A stretch of 64,000 nucleotides of DNA from Dacryopinax spathularia (lineage: Eukaryota > Basidiomycota > Dacrymycetes > Dacrymycetales > Dacrymycetaceae), in NCBI GenBank assembly GCA_037974965.1, contig JBBPFI010000011.1, positions 1-64,000 of the forward strand. The letters are read 5' to 3'. The translations under genes were made by a program, and so were the position numbers. The notes beneath the pieces are model-generated. The model was not told the DNA's origin and searched no databases. It was given only the letters and a program-made list of their open reading frames with translations. Every line of letters begins with the position of its first letter. Positions within the stretch are counted from its first letter, which is position 1. Of this stretch, positions 55,599 to 64,000 are shown one piece after another.

Positions 55599-56352
55599 TC
55601 ACTTCCCTCCCTCGCCATACCCCATCCTCTCCAACCCAGCAACCAAATCATCCATCACCCCTCCTCCTCCTCCTCCTCCTCCTCCTCCTCCTCCTCCTCC
55701 TCCTCCTCCTCCTCCTCCTCCTCCTCCTCCTCCTCCTCCCATCTCCGCCTTCCCATCCTTCCTCTCCCCATCCTTCCCTTCCCCCGCCTTAACATCCTGC
55801 CCCGCCCCCGCTCTAGTAGGCACAAGCAAACCCCCCTCAAACCCCGGCGCAACCCTCCTCAACGCCTCCCTCTTCCTCCTCTCCTTTTCAGCCTGCCATG
55901 CAGCTAGCTTCTGCTCATGGGTCGCTTGGACCTGAGCGAGGGAAGCTAGGAGCTGGGCGTGGGAGGTGAGGGTACGGCTTTCTAGGGTGAAGGGGTAGAC
56001 CATCTGTTCTCCCCAGTCAACAATTAGCTTACTCCATTCTGGGCGCAGCGCAGCAATTCGGGAAAGGAGGGGAAGGAGAGGAGGGAGCGGACGTACGTAT
56101 GGCTCTAACGTATCGGGTAGAGGGTGGATATCCTGAGGCATAATTACCTATCGCATCTTGGTATCAGTATGCGGCGCGTTGGACGGATATGTGCAGGGGA
56201 AGGATACGCACGGGCTGGGGGATCCGCAGACCTGGGGCTTGGATGAGCGGGACGTGCGTCGCTGCTCTGTATTGGCTCTCTATTAGACCACGTCATTGTC
56301 ATCCATTACCGAGAAGGAAAGAAAGAGAGAGCGCCTTACGTGCGTCAGGCAT
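55599..56352 (-). CDS. Small conserved-looking protein with a poly-glycine microsatellite
   Basis: Three exons. ATG 56352 opens MPDA, spliced by a GTAAGG intron to QYRAATHVPLIQAPGLRIPQP, then by a GTGCGT intron to VIMPQDIHPLPDTLEPYVRP. Both splices keep frame and the joined N-terminus reads as one smooth domain. The rest has PEWSKLIVDWGEQMVYPFTL, a charged helix (HEQKLAAWQAEKERRKREAL), a run of about 26 glycines encoded by (CTC)n on the plus strand, and a C-terminal DDLVAGLERMGYGEG. I do not recognise the family. The glycine tract is likely a length-variable linker between the helix and the last short segment. Confidence 0.65.
55661..55740. repeat. (CTC)n trinucleotide microsatellite inside a coding exon
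   Basis: About 26 uninterrupted CTC units. On the minus strand in the coding frame this is a run of GGA glycine codons. Unit length equals codon length, so length changes keep the reading frame. Confidence 0.95.
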
Positions 56353-57120
56353 CTTTCTTTCTACCGTTCGGTGGGCGGAGAGGTGCAGGTATGGGGGTTA
56401 GGACACAAGATGATGGCGGTCAAAGCTAAGGTGCAATATATCGGCGATTAGGCGATATGCTGTTAGGGGTATCGCCGAAAGACCTGCAAGACATCATCTC
56501 ATCTCATCTCAGCGATATGATCTCCATTGTCTACAGACCTCTAGCCACGAACAGGTTTTGAAGAGAAGGCCTTAACACGAATCGATGTAGATCAGTAAGA
56601 CAAAAGGATTGTCCTCCTTACGCACTTGCCTAGACGTCGGCATGAGCTGAGAATGCGGGCATCCACCCAGTTCATGATGATCAAAGCATTACATCTCACG
56701 CCTCCTCACTCTCAAACTACGAAGTACATCAACAACAGCGGCCAAGCCCAGTCCATCAAATCACGCAAACCACCACTAGTCTAATAGATATGTAAAAGCA
56801 TGACGAACAACTTAGAATCCCTCAGGAAACGCAGCGCCGGAGGTCGGAGATCGGCTCTCGGCCCGCTTCTCACTCGGTCGGGTCGGGTGAACCTTTCCCC
56901 GATAGCCTGGACGGGGTATACATGTATGCGCCCTTTGCCCAGCACATACTTACGTCTCCTCCCCTCCTCTCCTCTCCTCTCTCTCCTTTGCTCCCTTCTT
57001 GCCTTCTACTTTTCGTCCGTATCTGCTACGGAGCTAGCCCTCCTCCGCGCATCGTAGCGCATACCGAGCTCCAATGGACGTGCCAGTGTCAGCGCCAGTA
57101 CCAGGCAGGCTAGCGTATCC
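56353..57120. other. Intergenic, no gene seen
   Basis: About 770 bp between the starts and ends of two minus-strand genes. A small tandem CATCTCAT occurs near 56491-56510. No gene or RNA feature is supported. Confidence 0.5.
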
Positions 57121-59040
57121 TCAAATACGTCTCAACGCCCCCAGAACATGATCAACCATCCCCGGCTCCCACCCATCCCACTCCACCAACCGATGCACGA
57201 CCCTCTTCCCCTTCCCCTCCCTCTCCCTCCTCGTCCACTCCCCATCCACTTCCCCCGCCGCCCGTCTAAAGGCGTCCTGCAGCTCGGGGATTGCCCATGG
57301 GGAGGGGGTTTGAGGGGCGCCTATTACCGTGGTTTTGGAGTTTGGGGGCTGGAAGGAGGGCAGGCCCTGAGGAGGGGGGAGGAGGAGAGCGGGGAGGTGG
57401 GAGGCTTGGGAGAGCGGGCGAAGGGTCGTACTCTCAAAGTCTATTATACAGGTCTGTTCGCCCCACAAAAACGTAAGCACCTGCCAAACAGGAGGAGAGA
57501 GAGGGACTGACGATTGTTGAAGGGTCGGCAGGGTCAACAAAGATGTTATCGGCTCGGATATCATGCAAGTCCAACGCGAAGCCCTCGCTGTCCTCCAGCC
57601 CTATGCCGAACGCCTCCATTTGCCTCATAAACCGTTCCATCTCTTCCTCGCACATCTCCAGTCGACTCTTCACTCGCTCTGGGGGCTGTCCGGCCCCACC
57701 TACCCCCGGAGCGCCGCGGGCACCGGAGCCAGAGGCGGAATGGGATGAGCTGGCTGAGAAGCGGCGGAAGGGGGTGACGAGCAAGCTCTGTTGTTGACGG
57801 TAGGCTTTGTACATCAGCTCGTGAGGGTTGTAGTCCGAGCCATAGCCGTCGTCGTCCTCTCCCTCAGAGTTGTCAGAGTCGGTCGACTCGCTTCCGCCGC
57901 CACTCCTTGCATCCACATCCGGATCAGGAAGAGAATCGTCGTCTTCATGCGCCGGCGAGCTGCTCGACGCCGATGCCGATGAAGACGATGCCGCCTGACG
58001 AGCAAGCTCGGCCTCCCGTCGGATATCCTCTATCTCGCGCTTCACACATGCGTCCAAGTACTCCCTCTCCGACTTCCATGGCCCCCGATCCAACTCGCGG
58101 AAACCGCGGCCGTTGCCAAAGAACGGCCAGCTCACTATAGGGCCGACTTTGTATTTGCTCTTCCACGCCTTGTTGCACGATCCACTTGCGCCCTCAGCAC
58201 CAGCTTCAGAGGAGGAAGAAGAAGCCGAGTCAGAGTCGGAGAAGTACAAGCTCCCAATAGCGTCAAACCGATACTTCAGCACAGGCACCAACATCCTCGC
58301 CAGGTTCTGCACCAGCTCGATTCGTTTTGCAGGGGGTATGGAAGAAAAGGGGATGGAGGAGAGCTTCACCCCAGGGGCGAGAGACTCGAGTGTGTATTCT
58401 GCGCGGAGGCCGTTGTCTGTTGTTGGGTTGTGCGCGTGCAGGAGGGGGACGGGGATGGTGGTCTGGTGTCGGAGGAAGTCGAGTGTTGCGACCTGCGGAG
58501 GGGGGTTAGCTCGGTGCCATGCATCGCACGCGGAGTAGCGAGGGAAATGGGGTGACAATGGAGAGGGACGAAAGGAGGGAGACGAGGTGGGGGGATGGGA
58601 TGGGATGGGATGGGATGGGACAGGGCGGGACGAACCTCGGAAGCGGTCTTGAGTGTTGGGAAGTACGGCTGGGCAATGCGCGCTACAACGGGCGGGTGGT
58701 CCTTTAACGTAACCAGATAGCACTATTCCCGCAAATCAATATCTTTCCTTCCTGCTCCGTTCCCACCAGGCGTACCTTATGAAACGTCCCTACCCACCAC
58801 ATCAGCCTAGCTATTCGAGATAAGTCCCAAGGCAGACGCACCAGATCCAAGAAACTCAACCCCCTCGACCCCCCTTCCCATCTCCCTTTCAACGACCTTC
58901 CTCAGTATCCCCCTATCGACAGCGAGAGGAGGGACATCAAGCTGCTCGTCGGCTAGGCGTTCGCGTTCCCAGTCCGGGGCGCCAGGGGGCGGGGAGAGGG
59001 GAGCGGGAGGGGGGCGGGCGCGCAGTTGGTTGGCGGGCAT
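57121..59040 (-). CDS. APH-like phosphotransferase (protein-kinase-fold) family protein
   Basis: Multi-exon gene from ATG 59040 (MPANQLRARPPPAP). Exons give ILRKVVEREMGRGVEGVEFLG, then TFHKV, then CYLVTLKDHPPVVARIAQPY, the nucleotide-binding lobe typical of fungal aminoglycoside-phosphotransferase-like proteins. ASEVATLDFLRHQTTIPVP and LESLAPGVKLSSIPFSSI follow. The catalytic loop is FALDLHDIRADNIFVDP, with Asp and Asn in place, and the metal-binding motif after the next intron is TCIIDFESTTLRPL. An insert of acidic and Ser-rich sequence (about 57990-57760) is unusually long for the family. Substrate is unknown; fungi have many such genes. One intron holds a (GGGAT)n repeat at about 58592-58620. 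Confidence 0.75.
58592..58620. repeat. (GGGAT)n pentanucleotide repeat within an intron
   Basis: About five tandem GGGAT units inside an intron of the APH-like gene (minus-strand gene). No function is inferred. Confidence 0.8.
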
Positions 59041-60757
59041 CTTGCTCCTTTACCTTGAGGCTGCTGTTGTCGTCGTTGGGGTGATGGGTGTTTGGGGGTG
59101 GGTGGTGGCGAGGACGATATCGGCGCGCTGACCGGAGAGGTAGCCCGGTGACGCCTTGCTTGCCTTTGCCTGAGGCTGAGGGTTAGGGGATATGTGCGAA
59201 GGCGTAATAAGGACTCGATGAGGCGCCGCGTGAAATGGGCGGAAGCATGTGATTGGCCAATCAAACCTCTAATCACCTGCGCATCACCCAAGTTGTCTCA
59301 TACATAGCCTACGCCTGGCGGTCTTTGGAACGCAAAGCCCGGCTCAGAAGGGAAGATCAGGCGCGGGGAAGTGCGGAACTTGCTGTTTTGAGGAGTGGGG
59401 GAAGAGGGGGATGGGGGAGGAGGGGCGGGTGTGTCTGCTGATCTGGTGTTTGTGGGGAGCGGGGGAGCGGGAGAGGCCGGATCTTACTTCGGTTGGAGAG
59501 GATGAGTGCGGGGAACGGGCCAGATAGGCTTGCGATTGAGCTGGGCGTACTTCGGGAGGCGGGGTGATGATCCTCGGAGTTGCCGGGTTGGAGTGGGATT
59601 GTAGAAGAAGATGGAGAGGGGTGATGTTATTGTTGACGTCTTAGTAGCTATGGGATTCCTCTAAGCATGGGCAAAGAAGCACTGGCAGGTGAGGGGTTAG
59701 GCGGTAACCGCCGGGTTGCGACCACTCCCGAAAACAACCGCGGCATACTGTATGAGCAATGTTCAACTAGATTAACGGACACTTCGCAAGCCTTTCTGAG
59801 CATTAGCACAGTGACAAACAGTCGGTAGGGTATTGTATCTTCATCGCTAGACAAGCTGCAGCACGACTCCCGGGCAGTCCGACCCCGACCTTTGGATGGT
59901 TCTGCTCTCCCGTCGTACTCCGAGCAAGTGCAAGATATCATGCTCTGAGATCCATCCTATCGCGAAGCTCCAGGCCACAGGCATCGCCTCGACCTTGCTC
60001 TCCTCTCGTAGCACTGCAGGCTAGGAGACGAACAGATGCCCGTCTGCCAGCAAAATGCGGGCAGATAACGTCGGAGCCGAACATAGATACGTACAGGAGC
60101 ACCCTTCTGGCTACAGGTAAAAAACCCCGTTTGAAGCAGTCAGACGAGCGAAAAGCTAATCGTGTTCGTAGGGAGGTGATCTGATCTTTGTTGGTTGTCG
60201 GGTGAGGGAGCATCGCCGAGTCAATCTACTGGCAGAAATGCCCGTCAAGAGTTACGCCGCTCCAGTTTACTGCTGTTCCACCTTAGGCTCTTGAAGCAGA
60301 GCGGTTCATACTCAGAAAGCACTGATCCAGGAAAAGCATCACAGGAGCAGCGCTGCCAACCCCAACACCAGCAAACGACTCGGCAACAATCACCCCGTCC
60401 CCCATAACGCATTTCCATACCCTTTCCCTCAGCCCAAACAGCCTCCGCCACACCTGCCGGCATTATATTTCCCTCACTCCTCACCCTCGTTCATCTGTTC
60501 CCGCTGTCCAACGCCCTCACCTCACAGCGCCCTGTGTGTGCCTCATCCCACCCGCACTCCCACAAAGCTCACAAAGTACCCCGTCCGTCAGCAGTCTCAG
60601 CTCACTCCAATCGACAGCCCCCGCATTCACTCACCGCCTGCAACATCCTCTTCTATTGCTTAACTATACCAAATACTCTGCCTTGGGTCTGGTCTGAGAT
60701 AATCTATCGGGAAGAGAAGGGAAAGGAAGTCAAAAGAGGCCTCGTAGAGAGCGCTCG
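59041..60757. other. 1.7-kb intergenic region between divergent genes
   Basis: It lies between the starts of the APH-like gene (minus) and the FHA gene (plus), so it holds both promoters. The stretch near 60380-60660 is pyrimidine-rich, a common promoter and leader feature in fungi. Short frames (such as minus-strand 59941-59648 and 60213-59938) have no support. No RNA gene was recognised. Confidence 0.45.
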
Positions 60758-63700
60758 ATGCCAACGCGCGCCGGGCTACATCAAGGGCATATCGGCACCG
60801 GTCATCCTTTCCTTCACCCACAACCTCCTCAACAACCCCAACAACCACCTCAACCCGCTCAACCCGCTCAACAAGCCCAACCTACTCAACCAACGCACGA
60901 CCAGCCACAGCAACCCACGATGGCCAACCCCCAGATCCCAGCGCTCCACCTCTACCCGCTCAACGACTCCTTCGTCCCAAAGCAGATCTCGCTCGCGCAG
61001 GGAAAAGTCCGCATTGGGCGGCAGACGAACGCGCGCACTGTCCCTGGGGAACGGAATGGGTATTTTGACAGTAAGGTGTTGAGTCGGATGCATGCCGAGG
61101 TGTGGGAGGAGAACGGGAAGGTGCGCTCTAGCTCTCTCTCTCTTTCTCTCTCTCTCTCGTCCCCCCCCCCCCCGCCTTCCCTTCTACGCCGTGCTCTTCC
61201 TGCTCTATGCCCGTCCTGCTTGCCGTTATTGCCTGTGCCTGGGCTGCTCGAAGGATGTGATACTGATGACGAGGTAGATATTGATAAAAGACGTCAAGTC
61301 CTCCAACGGAACATTCATAAACTCCGAGCGCCTTTCCCCAGAGGGGGTGGAATCAGAGCCGTTCGAGCTCAAGTCGGAGGACATTGTCGTACGTCTTCTT
61401 TTTTGCTGAGTTGCGATGACTTGGTTTGCTTACTGCCTACTGCGCTTTCTTTGTGACTCTACTTGCTATCACTCACTGTGCCCGCCCGCACCTACTCTGC
61501 CTGCTCTCCACCCGCGTCCTGCATGAATGAAACCAGGAATTCGGCATCGATATCGTCGGCGAAGACAACCGCACAATAGTGCACCACAAAGTCGCCGCCA
61601 AAGTCTACTGCATCCTCACGCCCGAAGACCTCCTCGCGTCCCAAATGGCCGCGCGAGAAATGCAGTACATGCGCAACCCGTCCAACCGACTCCCTCATCC
61701 CGTGATCAACGGCGCCTCTCCGGGACAAGGGGTGAACGGGAATGGCGCTGGCGCCAATGGGGTGCCAGGAGGAGCAGGGGGTGCGGGCGGCGGGCAGCAG
61801 CAGCCTCAGCCTGGTCAGCCGCAGGGACAGGCAGGCCAGCCTCAGACGCTGGGCGGGATGGGAGCGACGCGGGCGCCGGGGAAGAGCGGGCTCACGTTTG
61901 ATCATTTGTTGAGTAGGCTGCAGGGGGAGATCGTCAAGAGCCGGGAGACGGGGAACGAGCTGGGGATGATCGGAAGGGAGATTGGCGAGATAGGGGAGAC
62001 GTTGAGCGGTGGATTGGTGCGTCCCACTTCATATCATGAGATAGCGTGCTAACGCGGCGTATATGCGCCTTTCTACAGCCTCAACAGCCCCCTCCCCCTC
62101 CCCCGCACCCAGGCCAACTGCAACGCGAACCCTCGAGCTCACCCTCCAACGCCATGCTCTCAACCCTCCAATCCCAGCTACACGAGACCCGCGCCTCCCT
62201 TGCCTCGCACGCCGATAAGGTCCGCACACTCGAGTCCCTGTTGGCGGAACATGATGCCCTTAAGCGGGAAGTGGCCGGGATGAGGGAGGCGATGGAGGAG
62301 AGTCGGCGGTTGTTGGAGGTTTGGAGACATGAGCGGGAACGGGACGATTCTGGGTCTTCTAGGTCTGGGGCCGAGTCGGAGGAGGACGACATGGATGATC
62401 GGAAGAGTATCCTTACTATCACCCCTGACGACCTGGACGGTGAACGCGATCACGAGCGAGGGCAGGAACAGGAACATGAGAGCGTCCCCCAAACCGAATC
62501 GGAACAAGAGCGGGAGCATAGAGAGAACGAGGAAGGTCATGGGCAAGAAGGGATGCACCGACCTAAAACGCCCGAACCGACGGGTCATGGGCTGGACGAC
62601 GACGAGCCTGCTCATCCTCATCAGCTCCCTAGTGGGCCGCACGTGAATGGGATCGTGAGCCATGGGACGGACGACGATGTCCCTCCGATCACCTCTACCA
62701 CTCTGCCTCCTCTGCCTCCTTCGCCTCCTACTTCTGCACAGCAGCCAGATTCAACAGGAGCGGCGGGAGCGGCAGGAACAGCCAGCACGGCGGACTACAT
62801 AACCCGCTCCGAGCACGCCGGCCACCTCAACACGCTCCAATCCCAAATCAGCGACATGTCGCTCCAGCTCGCCTCCGCCCTCCAACTCTCCAAAGAGCTC
62901 TCCGCGCAACAAGAGATCATCCGTCAGCTGGAAGAGCGGTTAGCGGGGTACGAAGCGTGGAAGCAGGCTGTCGATGAGCGCGTCGGGGGGATTTCGGAGC
63001 GGGTCGAGGTGGTCGAGACGTGGAGGAAGGAGCGGGAGGAGGAGAGGAAGAGGGACGAGGAGTGGGAGGCTGAGGAGCGGGATCAGATCCTCTCCCTTCG
63101 CGAAGAAGCTGGCGAGCGGAGTCCCGGCTCTGGCTCAGAGGAGGAAGGTGCCGCCGCCCCCGCTCAAGCTCCAAGGCCAAGGAGGAGGAGAAAGTCCAAG
63201 TCCTCAAGGCCGAACGGCTCCTCCCACGCGCACGTCGTCGGCGCCTCCCGCTCCTCGGCAGCGCATCATGGCTCCTCTTCCCCCTCATCCTCATCCTCCG
63301 AGACGCGCTCTTCCGCCGCAGCCATCCCGGGCCGAAGACTGATAACGAAGGCCGGCCGGGTGAGGAGCGAGTCCGCCTCTACGGCCAACGGCTCCGAGTA
63401 CCACCCGGGAGGTCTAAAAGAACGGGATGGCTCGGAAGGGGATACGCTCGTCGAGTCCCTGCCGGACATAGACGAAGCGGGCGAGAACTCCCTCGCCGAG
63501 TCACCCGTCTCAGCCACTTTCCCCGGTGGCTCGCCGGACTCGAAAGCTCCGGGGCACGAGCATACTGATGGCCTGAAACGCGCTGCTCTTGCCCGCACGG
63601 GCGGCAATGCGGGTGGAGCGAAGGATCTGAGCGGGACCGGCGTGAGCAGCTCGTCACCTTCCGCTATGAGACGTACTGATTCGATTCCTCCCCCTCTCTC

Positions 63701-63938
63701 CTCAACTACAACTTCGACTTTACCCTCAACTTCCAACTTACCCCCAACTACAACTACTACCCCGGCATCAAATACCGCACAATCACCTGGTATACCCCTC
63801 CTCTCCCTCCTCCTGCTCATATCCTGCATATGGATCCTATTCCCCAAGGCCGTCGGGAATATCCTCGTTCCCGTCGCGGTCGTCGTGGTGGCGGGTATCG
63901 CCGCTTGGGCGGTGGTGAACCGAGCCGCACGAGAGTAA
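60758..63938 (+). CDS. FHA-domain, tail-anchored STRIPAK component (SLMAP/Vps64/Far10-like)
   Basis: Multi-exon gene. After a Pro/Gln-rich start, the FHA domain reads [39 protein letters not shown] and, across an intron, [31 protein letters not shown] and SSNGTFIN are the phosphopeptide-binding signatures. Next are [19 protein letters not shown], two coiled coils ([19 protein letters not shown] and [20 protein letters not shown]), long acidic and Ser-rich linkers, and a C-terminal pair of hydrophobic stretches ([32 protein letters not shown]) ending ARE. FHA plus coiled coil plus tail anchor is the layout of SLMAP in animals and Vps64/Far9/Far10/Csc1 in fungi, which tether the STRIPAK phosphatase to the ER and nuclear envelope. 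An alternative start is [10 protein letters not shown] at about 60919. Confidence 0.85.
61136..61174. repeat. CT-rich and poly-C run within an intron of the FHA gene
   Basis: A (TC)n-like run is followed by a stretch of about 14 C residues inside the first intron. It is a simple repeat close to the intron's 5' end and shows no further structure. Confidence 0.7.
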
Positions 63939-64000
63939 GAGGCTGGTCCTCACTCTCTCACGCTCGAAAACTCAAACCTGCGCCGCGCATACACGGGGCG

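Noticed and set aside
1-64000. tRNA, rRNA and CRISPR features
   Set aside because: I looked for paired A and B box patterns, rRNA-like blocks and regular spacer arrays; nothing could be supported by eye. A covariance-model search would be decisive for tRNAs.

Overview
The window reads inward from a chromosome end of a fungus. It opens with about 21 copies of TAACCC (the C-strand of TTAGGG telomere repeats). The genes have many GT-AG introns of about 45-60 nt with CTRAY branch points, and the protein set is that of a basidiomycete: IKS1-type kinase, DUF7137-type protein, an APH-like kinase and a basidiomycete-type DDE transposase. I infer a basidiomycete, probably Agaricomycotina and perhaps a Tremellomycetes-like yeast; the class is uncertain.

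Region 1 (1-8.4 kb) is subtelomeric and gene-poor. It holds telomere repeats, degenerate tandem arrays carrying CTCCGTCA/TGACGGAG, and two minus-strand genes of one unfamiliar family (814-1690 and 2058-3240) that share a C-terminal FF-like domain behind a helical region. Next come decayed copies of an alpha/beta-hydrolase (esterase/lipase): a truncated copy, a nearly whole copy and a C-terminal crumb.

Region 2 (8.4-40 kb) is ordinary housekeeping sequence: IKS1-like kinase, a DUF7137-like membrane protein, fimbrin, an ammonium transporter with GATA sites upstream, an Ies2-like INO80 subunit, a GRGGAGN-repeat (DUF3602) protein, a GNAT acetyltransferase, cystathionine gamma-lyase, a degenerate RING/coiled-coil protein, a short-chain dehydrogenase, LSM6, a secreted copper amine oxidase, THO subunit 1 and a berberine-bridge-like FAD oxidase. 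A gene-poor gap at 16.6-18.9 kb contains a cluster of DNA hairpins and a perfect 24-bp palindrome.

Region 3 (40.67-43.49 kb) is a complete-looking 2.8-kb DNA transposon with TA target duplication, imperfect 24-bp terminal inverted repeats and a 770-residue DDE transposase once four short introns are removed. Three of those introns share one core, a 16-bp palindrome followed by the branch point. They look like copies of one another, that is, introner-like.

Region 4 (43.6-64 kb) holds a mitochondrial (possibly Mtf2-like) protein, an F-box-like protein, a secreted protein whose second intron shows its branch point in the loop of a perfect hairpin, a large low-complexity protein, a peroxisomal ABCD half-transporter, a small conserved protein with a poly-glycine microsatellite, an APH-like kinase and an FHA/tail-anchor protein of the SLMAP/Vps64/Far10 (STRIPAK) type.

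The housekeeping genes do not form a pathway cluster. The most unusual material is the transposon's related introns, the subtelomeric gene family with its promoter arrays, and the hairpin intron.
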